Below, in pieces: positions 37,872 to 47,377 of a stretch of DNA of 64,000 nt. Source of the DNA: an uncultured Clostridia bacterium (GTDB lineage Bacteria > Bacillota > Clostridia > Oscillospirales > Acutalibacteraceae). Position numbers and translations under genes: made by a program. The stretch is from contig CALWIO010000004.1 of NCBI GenBank assembly GCA_944380765.1, forward strand, positions 1 through 64,000, given 5' to 3'. The notes under the pieces were generated by a model. That model saw nothing but the letters and a program-made list of their open reading frames with translations. It made no database searches and was not told the DNA's origin. How positions within the stretch are numbered: the first letter of the stretch is position 1; every line of letters begins with the position of its first letter.

Positions 37872-38621
37872 ATGGCAAAAGTCTTTAAAGTCAAGTCCGA
37901 GCTGAAATCAGATAAAAATAAGCATTTTCTGTATTCCGCTTTCGCTTTGTTTTTCGTGGCGGTGTTCTTTGCCGCGGGAATATGGACCGGCGTTCTGATT
38001 TTACAGAAAAAAACCGATTTGCCCATGGCTTTTCCCTGTATTTTTATCGCTTTGGGCGTTGTAATGGCTGTTATTTATCTGATTTACCGCAAAAGGTTCT
38101 TTATTCTCAAAGCCGGGGTAAAAGGCGAAAAAAAGACGCTTGATTTCCTCGAAGAACTTCCCAAAAGCTATACCGTTATAACAAATCCCGTAATCCGAAA
38201 CCGAGGCGCAGAGATGGAACTCGACTTTGTGGTTATAGGCGAAAACGGCGTGTTTATTGTGGAAACCAAGAATTACAGCGGAATAATTCACGGCAAAACC
38301 TCTCAGAACAGCTGGAAGCAGATTAAGCACTCAAAGAATAATAAGGTTTATGAAAAAGAGGTAAAAAATCCCGCAAGGCAGGTCGCCCGTCAGGCAGGCA
38401 AAATGAGGGAACTGCTTATTGACCTTGATGTGTCCGCCGATGTTTTCCCCATTCTCTTTTTCACCGACAGCCGCTCTGAAATCAAAATTGCCGACGACTG
38501 CGATATGAATGTTCCCGTGTTTAAAAATAAGGCAAAGCTGCTCGAATATATCACTTCGGCGGCAGGCAAGCGCGGTGTAAATTCAGCCGAGCGCGCTAAA
38601 ATCGTAAGACTTTTTAAATAA
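37872..38621 (+). CDS. membrane-anchored NERD-domain protein
   Basis: A 249-residue protein with two membrane segments (about 20-46 and 53-73) followed by a nuclease-related (NERD) domain. The family core GAEMELDFVVIGENGVFIVE, ending in a TKNYSG motif, carries the acidic and Lys residues expected for a PD-(D/E)xK-like fold. Function is unknown; such proteins are suspected to act on nucleic acid. GGGGAGAA precedes ATG 37872. It probably shares the ilvD transcript, but nothing links it to amino acid synthesis. Confidence 0.8.
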   Translation: MAKVFKVKSELKSDKNKHFLYSAFALFFVAVFFAAGIWTGVLILQKKTDLPMAFPCIFIALGVVMAVIYLIYRKRFFILKAGVKGEKKTLDFLEELPKSYTVITNPVIRNRGAEMELDFVVIGENGVFIVETKNYSGIIHGKTSQNSWKQIKHSKNNKVYEKEVKNPARQVARQAGKMRELLIDLDVSADVFPILFFTDSRSEIKIADDCDMNVPVFKNKAKLLEYITSAAGKRGVNSAERAKIVRLFK

Positions 38622-38624
38622 TTG

Positions 38625-38653
38625 ACATATTGTCCGTATTCTCATCATAAATT
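38625..38653 (+). promoter_or_regulatory. sigma-E-type promoter of spoIVFAB
   Basis: ACATATT at 38625-38631, a 14-bp spacer and CATAAATT at 38646-38653 closely match the Bacillus sigma-E consensus (KMATATT, 13-15 bp, CATACAHT). A sigma-A -35 (TTGACA, 38622-38627) overlaps but lacks a good partner -10. This fits mother-cell expression of the downstream pair. Confidence 0.6.
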
Positions 38654-38667
38654 GAAATGGTGATAAT

Positions 38668-39483
38668 ATGGACAATAATTTTTATGAGCGCGGCGAATAC
38701 AGGCACCGTTCGGTTTCCGCTAAGGCAAAGGACAGCGAAAAGCGCAAAAATACGCTGTCAAAAATAACGCTTCTGCACCTTGCGCTGGCGCTTGTTGTAA
38801 CCGGAATACTTTTCCTTGCCTGCCGGGGAGACGGCGGATTTTCCAAGGGGATAAAGGAGTTTTACGCCTCAACGGTGGGCGGCAGGGATATGGCGGCTTC
38901 CGAGCTTTTGGAGGTGTTTAAAAAAGCGGCGCAGTTTACCTTTGCGCCCACAACCTCATGGGACCCGGAAGTTACCGCGCAGAAGAATGAAGAAAAAACT
39001 TCGGAAAATTCCGGCGGTGAGGAGGAGAGCGCCTCAGCGCTCGGAGAAACAGAAGAGCAAACGGGAGAAAAGGCTGTCTTTTCTCCCGTTTGTTTAACCG
39101 TTTCGCCCGTGCGCCCTGTAAACGGCGGTACGGTAACATCGGGCTTCGGTTACAGAGTAAGTCCCATAACCGGGGAATATTCGCTTCATAAAGGCGTTGA
39201 TATTGCCGCCGAAGAGGGCAGCCGCGTGTTTGCGGCTTATGGAGGCACCGTAACCGAGGCGGGTTATAACAGCGTCAGCGGTAATTATCTTATAATAAGG
39301 CATTCCGAGTCGCTTTTCACAACTTATAATCATTGTAAAATCCTGCTCGCCGCAAAAGGCGAAAAAGTAAAAGCCGGCAGTACCGTTGCGCTTGTGGGGG
39401 AAACAGGGTACGCCACAGGGCCGCACCTTCATTTTGAAATCAATCTTAACGGGAGCTATATAAATCCCGGGTGGGTGCTTTAA
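38668..39483 (+). CDS. spoIVFA: SpoIVFA-like M23 membrane protein
   Basis: A 271-residue protein with a charged cytoplasmic N-terminus, one membrane segment (33-51), an acidic linker and a C-terminal LytM/M23 domain with His174, Asp178, His222, His253 and His255, the full zinc and catalytic set. It abuts spoIVFB with no gap, as the SpoIVFA regulator/scaffold does in Bacillus, where it holds BofA and SpoIVFB together until the forespore signal arrives. The call rests on the pairing with SpoIVFB as well as the domain layout. If active it could also cut peptidoglycan. Confidence 0.75.
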   Translation: MDNNFYERGEYRHRSVSAKAKDSEKRKNTLSKITLLHLALALVVTGILFLACRGDGGFSKGIKEFYASTVGGRDMAASELLEVFKKAAQFTFAPTTSWDPEVTAQKNEEKTSENSGGEEESASALGETEEQTGEKAVFSPVCLTVSPVRPVNGGTVTSGFGYRVSPITGEYSLHKGVDIAAEEGSRVFAAYGGTVTEAGYNSVSGNYLIIRHSESLFTTYNHCKILLAAKGEKVKAGSTVALVGETGYATGPHLHFEINLNGSYINPGWVL

Positions 39484-40089
39484 ATGAGCTTTACGGTAAA
39501 GGGCGTGCGGCTTTCCGTCAGCTTTTACTTTGCGGCTGTTCTGGCGCTTATGCTGTCGCTGAGAGCGCCCGGCGAGGTTCTGCTCGCTTTGTTTTCGTCA
39601 GTTCTCCACGAATGCGGACATCTTGCCGCAATGATAGCCTGCAAAAACGAAATTAAAGCCGTACGCCTTGAAATAACGGGTATGAATATAATAAGAAATG
39701 AAAGCGACTTTTTAAGCTTCAGGCAGGAAGTTTTCATAGCCCTCAGCGGACCGCTTACAAACGCGGGAATTTTTTTGCTGTGCGGAGTTTTATACTGGAT
39801 TTTTCAAAAAAACATATTTTTGACCGCCGCGTGCATCAATCTTCTGCTTGCCGTCTTTAACCTTCTTCCCGTAAAAAGGCTCGACGGCGGCATGGCTCTT
39901 TATTTTCTGCTCTCACTTCGCTTTTCACAGGGGTTCTGCCGTGCGGCGCTTAAAATCTCGTCGGTAACGGTGCTCGCGCCCGTGTATCTTTGGGGAATAT
40001 ATGTGTTTTTTGCCGGAAATAAAAATTTTACCGTAATTATAATCGCCGTTTTTTTAACTCTTTCAATGCTGGGCGGCAATGATTATTGA
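39484..40089 (+). CDS. spoIVFB: SpoIVFB-like M50 intramembrane metalloprotease
   Basis: A 201-residue site-2-type protease with about six membrane segments. The zinc motif H42-E43-C-G-H46 lies in one segment and the third ligand Asp134 in RLDGG. SpoIVFB removes the pro-sequence of sigma-K in the mother-cell membrane. It begins at the base after the spoIVFA stop. It lacks the C-terminal CBS domain of Bacillus SpoIVFB: at 201 residues it is membrane core only, so ATP sensing through CBS is probably absent. Confidence 0.85.
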   Translation: MSFTVKGVRLSVSFYFAAVLALMLSLRAPGEVLLALFSSVLHECGHLAAMIACKNEIKAVRLEITGMNIIRNESDFLSFRQEVFIALSGPLTNAGIFLLCGVLYWIFQKNIFLTAACINLLLAVFNLLPVKRLDGGMALYFLLSLRFSQGFCRAALKISSVTVLAPVYLWGIYVFFAGNKNFTVIIIAVFLTLSMLGGNDY

Positions 40090-40114
40090 AAATACCGCAA
40101 AAATATTGTATAAT
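40086..40114 (+). promoter_or_regulatory. sigma-A promoter of the radical SAM operon
   Basis: TTGAAA at 40086-40091 overlaps the spoIVFB stop; TATAAT at 40109-40114 follows after 17 bp. Confidence 0.8.
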
Positions 40115-40142
40115 CATTCTATATTTTTGTGTGAGGTTAGTT

Positions 40143-41987
40143 ATGATTCCGAAAGAAGCTGAAAAACTGCTGAAAAAAGTTCAGAAACCCGCCCGTTACA
40201 CCGGCGGCGAGCTTAACAGCGTAATAAAAGATAAGGACAAGGTAAAAATCCGCTACGCTTTCTGTTTTCCGGACAGCTACGAAATAGGTATGTCGCATCT
40301 GGGAATGAAAATTCTTTACAGCCTTGTAAACTCCCGTGAGGACGCCTGGTGCGAAAGGGTTTTCGCGCCGTGGGAGGATATGGAAAGCCTGATGCGTGAA
40401 AACGGCGTTAAACTCTACGCGCTTGAAAGCGGAGACAGCCTCAGCGAGTTTGATATTATCGGCTTTACCATGCAGTATGAGCTGAGTTATACCAATGTGC
40501 TAAATATGCTTGATTTGGGCGGCGTACCCGTTTTAAAAAGCGAAAGGACAAGTCTTACTCCTCTTGTAATCGCCGGCGGTCCCTGTGTTTGCAACCCGGA
40601 GCCTATAACGGATTTTGTTGATATTTTTCTCCCCGGCGAGGGCGAGGAGGTAACAAACGAGCTTATCGACCTTTTAAAAGAGCATAAGGAAAAAGGATCT
40701 TCAAGAATACAGTTCCTGCGTGAGGCGGCTAAAATCGAGGGAGTGTATGTGCCGGAATTTTACAATGTGACCTATAATGACGACGGCACTTTAAAATCCG
40801 TTGAAAATTTTGAGACCGCTCCCGCACGCGTCAAAAAAAGAATTGTAAGCGATTTGAACAAGGCGTTTTATCCTGAAAATTTTGTCGTGCCATTTATTGA
40901 TGTGGTGCAGGACAGAACGGTAGGCGAGGTGTTCAGGGGCTGCATAAGGGGCTGCCGCTTTTGTCAGGCAGGCTTTATTTACAGACCTATAAGGGAAAAA
41001 ACGCCCGAAACAATAAACCGTCAGTGCAGAGCCATAAGCGACTCGACAGGCTATGACGAAATCTCGCTGTGTTCTCTGAGTACCAGCGACTATACAGAAA
41101 TCGGCAGACTCATACCCATGCTTTTTGAGTGGGCGCTGAAAGAAAAAATAAATGTCGCGCTCCCTTCGCTTAGAGTTGACAATTTCTCGGACGAGCTTAT
41201 GGAGGAGCTAAAAAAAGTAAGGCGAAGCTCTTTGACTTTCGCTCCCGAAGCGGGAACTCAGCGGCTTCGTGACGCCATCAATAAAAATGTAACCGAGGAA
41301 GAGGTAATGAGAACCGCCTCAAAGGCTTTTGAGGGCGGCTGGTCCGCTGTTAAGCTTTATTTTATGATGGGACTTCCCACCGAGACTATGGAAGATATTT
41401 CCGGTATTGCAAAACTCGCGCAGAAAGTAGTGGATTTGTATTACGAAAATCCCCGGAGGCAAAAGGGCAAAAGCGTAACGGTCAGCGTAAGCTGCGCCTC
41501 TTTTGTGCCGAAACCCTTTACGCCTTTTCAGTGGGAGCCGCAGGATACCGCCGAAATGCTTGAAGAAAAGCAAAAGCACCTGCTTTCTTCGGTAAAAAGC
41601 CGCAAAATTTCAATAAGCTATCATCAAAGCGACACTTCGCTTCTTGAAGGAGTGCTTGCGAGGGGCGACCGCCGGCTCGGAAAAGTCATATACAAAGCTT
41701 GGCAAAAAGGCTGTAAGTTTGACAGCTGGGACGAATTTTTCGACTTTTCAAAATGGCGAGAGGCATTCTCTGAATGTTCTCTTTCACCCGCGTTTTACGC
41801 CAACCGCCGAAGGGAATATGACGAGCTTCTGCCGTGGGACCACATGGATTACGGAATAAGAAAAGAGTTTTTGATTGATGAGGACATCAAAGCGCGCAGC
41901 AGCCTGACAACTCCGCACTGCCGCGTCAAATGCTCCGCCTGCGGCGCCAATAAGCTCAACGGGGGTAAATGTGATGCAAGGAAATAA
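40143..41987 (+). CDS. TIGR03960-family radical SAM protein
   Basis: A 614-residue B12-binding-like radical SAM protein. The N-terminal part has the SYEIGMSHLGMKILY region of the family, and the iron-sulfur cluster is held by Cys267, Cys271 and Cys274 (CIRGCRFC). The C-terminus has a further CSACGANK cysteine pair. The family is nearly always next to a TIGR03936/DUF2344 gene, as here; a tRNA or ribosome modification role is suspected but I cannot name the reaction. ATG 40143 follows GTGAGGT; an upstream in-frame TTG at 40086 lies in the promoter and is rejected. Confidence 0.88.
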   Translation: MIPKEAEKLLKKVQKPARYTGGELNSVIKDKDKVKIRYAFCFPDSYEIGMSHLGMKILYSLVNSREDAWCERVFAPWEDMESLMRENGVKLYALESGDSLSEFDIIGFTMQYELSYTNVLNMLDLGGVPVLKSERTSLTPLVIAGGPCVCNPEPITDFVDIFLPGEGEEVTNELIDLLKEHKEKGSSRIQFLREAAKIEGVYVPEFYNVTYNDDGTLKSVENFETAPARVKKRIVSDLNKAFYPENFVVPFIDVVQDRTVGEVFRGCIRGCRFCQAGFIYRPIREKTPETINRQCRAISDSTGYDEISLCSLSTSDYTEIGRLIPMLFEWALKEKINVALPSLRVDNFSDELMEELKKVRRSSLTFAPEAGTQRLRDAINKNVTEEEVMRTASKAFEGGWSAVKLYFMMGLPTETMEDISGIAKLAQKVVDLYYENPRRQKGKSVTVSVSCASFVPKPFTPFQWEPQDTAEMLEEKQKHLLSSVKSRKISISYHQSDTSLLEGVLARGDRRLGKVIYKAWQKGCKFDSWDEFFDFSKWREAFSECSLSPAFYANRRREYDELLPWDHMDYGIRKEFLIDEDIKARSSLTTPHCRVKCSACGANKLNGGKCDARK

Positions 41988-42654
41988 CGGCTGGACCGAT
42001 GTAAGAATGTTTTATACAAAAACCGGCAACGCCAAATATATTTCGCATCTTGATACGGTGCGCTGTATTACAAGGGCGTTAAAACGGGCGGCAATCCCCG
42101 TATGGTTTACGCAGGGATTCAATCCCCACGCATTTCTGACTTTCGCCATGCCGCTGTCGCTGGGGTATGAAAGCCTTTGCGAAACGGTCGATTTCCGGCT
42201 TGTGGAAGAGATGGATTTTCAGCTTGCCGCAGACTCTCTCAATAAAGCTCTGCCCAATGGGTTTGAGGTAAAAAGAATATCAAAACCCGTTTTTGCCGCT
42301 TCCGATATACGCAACGCCCAATACCAAATTACCTTCGAGAATTATACCGAAGAGCTTTGCCAAAAGGCGCGTTCTGTTATTTCGCTTGATGAAATAACCG
42401 TTGAAAAAAAGGTAAAACAGGGCAAGAAAAAAGCAGTCAGAAGCGTTAATATTAGGAAACATATAAAGGAGTATTCCGTAAGCGAGAAAAACAAAGCCTT
42501 AGTTATAAAAACCACGCTTTCCGCGGGAACAAAAAACAATATAAATCCCTCGCTTCTCATTGAGGCGCTTGTTAAGGGCACCGGCTTTGAGGTGACCGAC
42601 GCCGATGTAAAAAAGATACAGACCTACACCGAAAATTCGGAAATTTTCCGCTGA
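41974..42654 (+). CDS. TIGR03936 / DUF2344 protein
   Basis: A 226-residue partner of the radical SAM protein upstream. The N-terminus (RMFYTKTGNAKYISHLDTVR, then FTQGFNPHAFLTFAMPLSLG) is diagnostic for the family. In some bacteria the two are one fused protein. It overlaps the upstream gene by 14 bp, with GGGGGT as ribosome site. Function unknown. Confidence 0.88.
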   Translation: MQGNNGWTDVRMFYTKTGNAKYISHLDTVRCITRALKRAAIPVWFTQGFNPHAFLTFAMPLSLGYESLCETVDFRLVEEMDFQLAADSLNKALPNGFEVKRISKPVFAASDIRNAQYQITFENYTEELCQKARSVISLDEITVEKKVKQGKKKAVRSVNIRKHIKEYSVSEKNKALVIKTTLSAGTKNNINPSLLIEALVKGTGFEVTDADVKKIQTYTENSEIFR

Positions 42655-42709
42655 AAACGATACATAATGTAACTTTTCGGCTTGACAGAGTAAATTTTGA
42701 AAAAAACTA

Positions 42710-42738
42710 TTGCAATTTTTTCCCTCGTGTGGTAATAT
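42710..42738 (+). promoter_or_regulatory. promoter and structured leader of rplS
   Basis: TTGCAA at 42710-42715 and TAATAT at 42733-42738 with a 17-bp spacer. The leader of about 95 nt has a hairpin (TGCGGA...TCCGCA near 42749-42764) and may be an L19 autoregulatory leader as in other Firmicutes. Confidence 0.55.
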
Positions 42739-42841
42739 AATTAGGCTATTGCGGAGATTTCCGCACAAAATAACTTATAATCTCGGGCGGTCCTCTGCTA
42801 TTTCCGGTAAGAACGCTTGAAAATTTTTACGGAGGTTAGTT

Positions 42842-43183
42842 ATGGACGCATTAAAATTGATGACAGAGGGTATGGTTAAAGAGGCCAACCCCGCAATCAG
42901 AGTCGGTGATGTAGTTAAGGTACATGTTAAGATTCGTGAGGGCGAAAGAGAGAGAATACAGGTTTTCGAGGGAAATATTATTGCCCGTAAAGGCAGCGGC
43001 GTTTCCGAGACATTCACAGTACGCCGCGTTTCCTACGGCGTAGGCGTTGAAAGAGTATTCCCCGTTAATTCTCCCAATGTAGCGAAGGTTGAAACTGTAA
43101 GACGCGGCCGTGTCCGCAGAAGCAAGCTCTATTATCTTCGCGACAGAGTCGGTAAGGCTGCCAAGGTTAAAGAGCTGGTATAA
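42842..43183 (+). CDS. rplS: 50S ribosomal protein L19
   Basis: A 113-residue L19 with the family segments [13 protein letters not shown] and [11 protein letters not shown], ending in the basic [15 protein letters not shown] region. Normal length. ACGGAGGT precedes ATG 42842. It is a single-gene unit with its own terminator. Confidence 0.97.
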   Translation: MDALKLMTEGMVKEANPAIRVGDVVKVHVKIREGERERIQVFEGNIIARKGSGVSETFTVRRVSYGVGVERVFPVNSPNVAKVETVRRGRVRRSKLYYLRDRVGKAAKVKELV

Positions 43184-43213
43184 TTCTTATATACAAACCG
43201 AAAGAATGCAAAC

Positions 43214-43252
43214 AAAGCAGAGTTCTGGGCAAAGCCCTTTTCTCTGCTTTTT
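43214..43252 (+). terminator. terminator of rplS
   Basis: AAAGCAGAG at 43214-43222 pairs with CTCTGCTTT at 43242-43250, with a GGGC/GCCC pair inside. T residues follow. Confidence 0.85.
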
Positions 43253-43273
43253 GTTTAATAAAAGAGGTGCTTT

Positions 43274-44197
43274 ATGGACTGGACAGAAATTAAAATAGAG
43301 GTTGACTCGGAAAATATCGACCGCTGCGCCGATATTGCTTCAATGGCGGTTCCTTACGGAATTTATATTGAGGATTACCGTAATCTTGAACAGGACGCGT
43401 GGGAGATAGCTCATATTGACCTGATTGACGAGGATTTGCTTAAAAAGGACCGCAGCAAAGGGTATGTGCATATATATATTTCTCCCGAGGAGAATTATAA
43501 CGAAGCCATTTCTTTTCTGAGAGAGCGTTATGAGAGCGAGGGCATACCCTATAAAATCGACCATAAGGAATGTAAAAACGAGGACTGGGAGAATAACTGG
43601 AAAGAATATTTCAAACCCCTTAAAGTCGGTGAAAAACTCCTTATAAGACCTGTGTGGATTGACGATTATGACGCGGACGGCAGAGCTGTGCTCAATATCG
43701 AGCCGGGGCTCGCTTTCGGTTCGGGAGGGCACAACACAACCCGTCTTTGTCTTGAAACGCTTGAAAAACACATAAAGAAAGGCGACAGGGTGCTCGACTG
43801 CGGCTGCGGAAGCGGTATTTTGTCCATAGCTTCGCTTCTTTTGGGCGCGCAGAGCGCCGTGGGCGTTGATATTGACGCGTTGGCGGTCAAAACAGCCCGT
43901 GAAAACGGTATTACCAACGGTATGACCGAGCCTGAACTGACTTTCATAAAGGGAAACCTTGTCGATAAGGTCAGCGGAAAATACAATGTAATCGTGGCTA
44001 ATATAGTCGCCGATATAATAATAATGTTCTCTTCTCAGGTGGGCGGATTTTTGGAGGACGGCGGAGTTTTTATAACTTCCGGCATTATCGCCCCGCGTGA
44101 GGAAGAGGTAACAAAAGCCTTTTATGATAACGGCTTTGAGGTTGCCGAAAGATATGAGGACGGCGGCTGGCTCTGCTTTGTCTGCAAAAAAGCGTGA
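43274..44197 (+). CDS. prmA: ribosomal protein L11 methyltransferase
   Basis: A 307-residue SAM-dependent methyltransferase that modifies ribosomal protein L11. The N-terminal substrate domain is followed by the SAM motif LDCGCGSGILSIASLLLGA and the catalytic-region VANIVADII. AAAGAGGT precedes ATG 43274. The gene follows L19 after a terminator, and no separate promoter was identified. Confidence 0.93.
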   Translation: MDWTEIKIEVDSENIDRCADIASMAVPYGIYIEDYRNLEQDAWEIAHIDLIDEDLLKKDRSKGYVHIYISPEENYNEAISFLRERYESEGIPYKIDHKECKNEDWENNWKEYFKPLKVGEKLLIRPVWIDDYDADGRAVLNIEPGLAFGSGGHNTTRLCLETLEKHIKKGDRVLDCGCGSGILSIASLLLGAQSAVGVDIDALAVKTARENGITNGMTEPELTFIKGNLVDKVSGKYNVIVANIVADIIIMFSSQVGGFLEDGGVFITSGIIAPREEEVTKAFYDNGFEVAERYEDGGWLCFVCKKA

Positions 44198-44214
44198 CTT
44201 AAACTCAATTTGTA

Positions 44215-44243
44215 TTGAGATTTGGAATTTAAAATGATATAAT
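44215..44243 (+). promoter_or_regulatory. sigma-A promoter of araBAD
   Basis: TTGAGA at 44215-44220 and TATAAT at 44238-44243, 17 bp apart. CTCAAT/ATTGAG (44204-44209 with 44214-44219) forms an inverted repeat over the -35 that could be a regulator site. Confidence 0.75.
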
Positions 44244-44272
44244 TGTAAAAAAGCGAACAGGGGCTGATTATT

Positions 44273-45868
44273 TTGGAAAAACAGGCGGCTGCGGCTGAAA
44301 TTTTAAACGGAAAAACCGTGCTCGGAATTGAGTTCGGCTCAACCCGTATCAAGGCGGTTATGATAGGCGAAAATCACGAGCCTCTGGCTTCGGGAGCCTT
44401 TGACTGGGAAAACCGCTTTGAAAACGGAGTGTGGACTTATCGTTTAAGCGATGTGTGGGCAGGACTTCAAAGCGCTTATGCAGAGTTAAAGGCAGACGCG
44501 CTCGAAAAATATTCCGTCAGGGTGACGAGCTTTAAGGCGATGGGATTTTCCGCTATGATGCACGGCTATCTGCCCTTTGATAAAAACGGAAAGCAGCTTG
44601 CCGAGTTCAGAACATGGCGCAATACCATAACCGAAGAGGCGTCCGAAAAGCTCACACGGCTTTTTCACTTTAATATTCCTCAGCGCTGGAGCGTGGCGCA
44701 TCTTTATCAGGCTGTTCTGAAAGGCGAAAGCCATGTAAAGGATATTGATTTTATAACAACTCTTGAAGGCTATGTTCACTGGCAGCTTACCGGCAAAAAG
44801 GTCATCGGAGTAGGCGAGGCGGCAGGTATGTTCCCCGTTGACAGCTCTGAAAACTGCTATGACGAAGCTATGCTTGAAAAATTCAACGCTTTGACAGCCG
44901 AAATGCCGTGGAAAATTGGCGATATTCTCCCCGAAATACTCACAGCGGGCGAAAACGCCGGAACTCTCACAAAAGAGGGAGCTGTGCTTCTGGACCCCAC
45001 AGGCGAGCTTGAAAGCGGTATTCTGCTCTGTCCGCCGGAGGGTGACGCGGGAACGGGTATGGTGGCAACCAACAGCATTACTCCCAATACCGGCAATGTT
45101 TCTGCGGGAACTTCCATTTTCGCTATGGTGGTGCTCCCCAAACCTCTTAACGATATTTATACCGAAATCGATATGGTCGCTACTCCCGAGGGCAAACCCG
45201 TGGCGATGGTGCACTGCAATACCTGTACTTCCGATTTGGACGCGTGGGTAAAGCTGTTTTCGGAGCTTTTAAATAAGTCCGGCGTGAATGTCAGTAAACC
45301 GGCTCTTTACGATATGCTGTATAACGCGGCCCTTGAAGGCGAAAGCGACTGCGGAGGACTTGTAAACTTCAACTATTTTTCGGGTGAGCCGGTCGCGGGA
45401 CTCGCAGAGGGCAGACCGCTGTTTGTAAGAATGCCGGACGCCGATTTTTCCCTCGCCAACTTTATGCGCGCCCAGCTTTTCAGCACAATGGCTACTCTGC
45501 GTATGGGAATGGATATTCTCTTTGAAAAGGAAAATATAAAGCTTCATAAACTCTTGGGACACGGCGGACTGTTTAAGACAAAGCTTGTCGGTCAAAAGCT
45601 TATGGCGGGAGCGCTTAATGTGCCCGTTTCCGTAATGAAAACCGCGGGCGAGGGCGGAGCGTGGGGAATTGCCCTGCTTGCCGCTTACTGCGCGAACCGC
45701 GCCGAGGGTGAAACTTTGGAGGATTACCTTAACAATAAGGTGTTTTCGGAAAACGCCGGCTCAACGGTGGAGCCGGACGAAAACGATGTTAAAGGCTTTA
45801 ACGCATTTATGAAGAAATACAAAGCCGCCTCGGCAGCCGAAAAAGCGGCGGTTGAAGCGCTTAAATAA
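44273..45868 (+). CDS. araB: FGGY-family ribulokinase
   Basis: A 531-residue sugar kinase with the N-terminal ATPase motif [16 protein letters not shown] and the C-terminal GHGGLFKTK segment. Lying directly before araA and araD, it most likely phosphorylates L-ribulose. It belongs to the Clostridia type rather than the E. coli AraB type, so assignment rests partly on context. It starts with TTG at 44273 behind AGGGG. The araA ribosome site follows 20 bp after its stop. Confidence 0.85.
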   Translation: MEKQAAAAEILNGKTVLGIEFGSTRIKAVMIGENHEPLASGAFDWENRFENGVWTYRLSDVWAGLQSAYAELKADALEKYSVRVTSFKAMGFSAMMHGYLPFDKNGKQLAEFRTWRNTITEEASEKLTRLFHFNIPQRWSVAHLYQAVLKGESHVKDIDFITTLEGYVHWQLTGKKVIGVGEAAGMFPVDSSENCYDEAMLEKFNALTAEMPWKIGDILPEILTAGENAGTLTKEGAVLLDPTGELESGILLCPPEGDAGTGMVATNSITPNTGNVSAGTSIFAMVVLPKPLNDIYTEIDMVATPEGKPVAMVHCNTCTSDLDAWVKLFSELLNKSGVNVSKPALYDMLYNAALEGESDCGGLVNFNYFSGEPVAGLAEGRPLFVRMPDADFSLANFMRAQLFSTMATLRMGMDILFEKENIKLHKLLGHGGLFKTKLVGQKLMAGALNVPVSVMKTAGEGGAWGIALLAAYCANRAEGETLEDYLNNKVFSENAGSTVEPDENDVKGFNAFMKKYKAASAAEKAAVEALK

Positions 45869-45888
45869 AAATATAAGGAGAAACAGTT

Positions 45889-47367
45889 ATGAGTTTAAAG
45901 GATTATGAATTTTGGTTTGTAGTCGGCAGTCAGTTCCTTTACGGACCCGAGGTGCTTGAAACGGTAGCCGGGCGCGCTCAGGAGATGGTTGACAAGCTCA
46001 ACGAAAGCAAAACGCTTCCCTGCAAAATTGTTTATAAGGTTACCGCAAAGACCAATAAAGAGATAACCGATGTGGTAAAAGAGGCTAACTATAACGACCG
46101 CTGCGCCGGTATTATTACATGGTGCCACACTTTCAGCCCCAGCAAAATGTGGATTAACGGCTTTGTTGACCTGAGAAAGCCGTACTGTCACCTTGCAACT
46201 CAGTATAATGTGTCAATTCCCAACGAGGAAATTGATATGGACTTTATGAATCTTAATCAGGCGGCTCACGGCGACCGTGAACACGGCTTTATTGCAGCGC
46301 GTCTGCGTATGCCGAGAAAGATTATCGCCGGTCACTGGACCGACCCGAAAGTAAGGGAGCGCCTTGCAGGCTGGATGCGCGCGGCAGTAGGCGTAGCTTT
46401 CAGCAAGAATTTAAAGGTTATGCGCTTCGGCGACAATATGCGTGAGGTTGCCGTGACCGAGGGCGATAAGGTAGAGGTTCAGGCAAAGCTCGGCTGGCAG
46501 GTCAATACTTGGGCTGTGGGCGATTTGGTCAGGGAAATGAACGCCGTAACCGAGAGCGAAATTGACGCACTTGTAGCGGAGTATAACGATAAATACGAAA
46601 TGGCTACCGACGACATAGCGGCAGTGCGCTATCAGGCGAAAGAAGAAATCGCTATTAAAAAGATGCTTGACCGCGAGGGCTGTATGGCGTTTTCAAATAC
46701 TTTCCAGGACCTTTACGGAATGGAACAGCTTCCCGGACTTGCCAGTCAGCACCTTATGGCTCAGGGCTACGGCTACGGCGGCGAGGGCGACTGGAAGGTT
46801 GCCGCTATGACCGCTATATTAAAGGCTATGAGCGAGGGTATGGACGGCGGAACAGGTTTTATGGAGGATTATACATATCACCTTGAAGAGAGCGGAAAAT
46901 ACAGCCTCGGCGCTCACATGCTTGAAGTCTGCCCCTCTCTTGCCGCGGCAAAACCCAGAATAGAAACGCATTTTCTGGGAATAGGTATGAATGAGAAAGA
47001 CCCGGCAAGACTTGTGTTTGAGGGCAAAGCAGGCAAAGCCATCGTTGTAAGCTTAATTGATATGGGCGGCAGACTTCGCCTTATCTGTCAGGATATTGAG
47101 TGCGTCAAGCCTATAATGGAAATGCCCAATCTTCCTGTTGCCCGCGTAATGTGGAAAGCTTATCCCGATTTGGAAACAGGCCTTGAATGCTGGATTACAG
47201 CCGGCGGAGCGCACCATACCGTTTTAAGCCACGATGTAACCGCCGACCAGATGCGCGACTTTGCCAAGATGATGGATATTGAGTATGTCCATATAGGCAA
47301 GGATACTACGGTTGAGGCTCTTGAACAGCAGCTCTTCCTTGCCGACCTTGCCTGGAAGCTGAAATGA
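45889..47367 (+). CDS. araA: L-arabinose isomerase
   Basis: A 492-residue enzyme converting L-arabinose to L-ribulose with manganese. [34 protein letters not shown] and GAHMLEVCP are family motifs, including the Glu and His metal ligands. Normal length. AAGGAG precedes ATG 45889. It is the middle gene of araBAD. Confidence 0.96.
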   Translation: MSLKDYEFWFVVGSQFLYGPEVLETVAGRAQEMVDKLNESKTLPCKIVYKVTAKTNKEITDVVKEANYNDRCAGIITWCHTFSPSKMWINGFVDLRKPYCHLATQYNVSIPNEEIDMDFMNLNQAAHGDREHGFIAARLRMPRKIIAGHWTDPKVRERLAGWMRAAVGVAFSKNLKVMRFGDNMREVAVTEGDKVEVQAKLGWQVNTWAVGDLVREMNAVTESEIDALVAEYNDKYEMATDDIAAVRYQAKEEIAIKKMLDREGCMAFSNTFQDLYGMEQLPGLASQHLMAQGYGYGGEGDWKVAAMTAILKAMSEGMDGGTGFMEDYTYHLEESGKYSLGAHMLEVCPSLAAAKPRIETHFLGIGMNEKDPARLVFEGKAGKAIVVSLIDMGGRLRLICQDIECVKPIMEMPNLPVARVMWKAYPDLETGLECWITAGGAHHTVLSHDVTADQMRDFAKMMDIEYVHIGKDTTVEALEQQLFLADLAWKLK

Positions 47368-47377
47368 GGAAACGCTG

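Noticed and set aside
44208..44214. AraR half-site ATTTGTA before araB
   Set aside because: Only one half of the Bacillus AraR palindrome is present; 7 bp is too little to claim a site.
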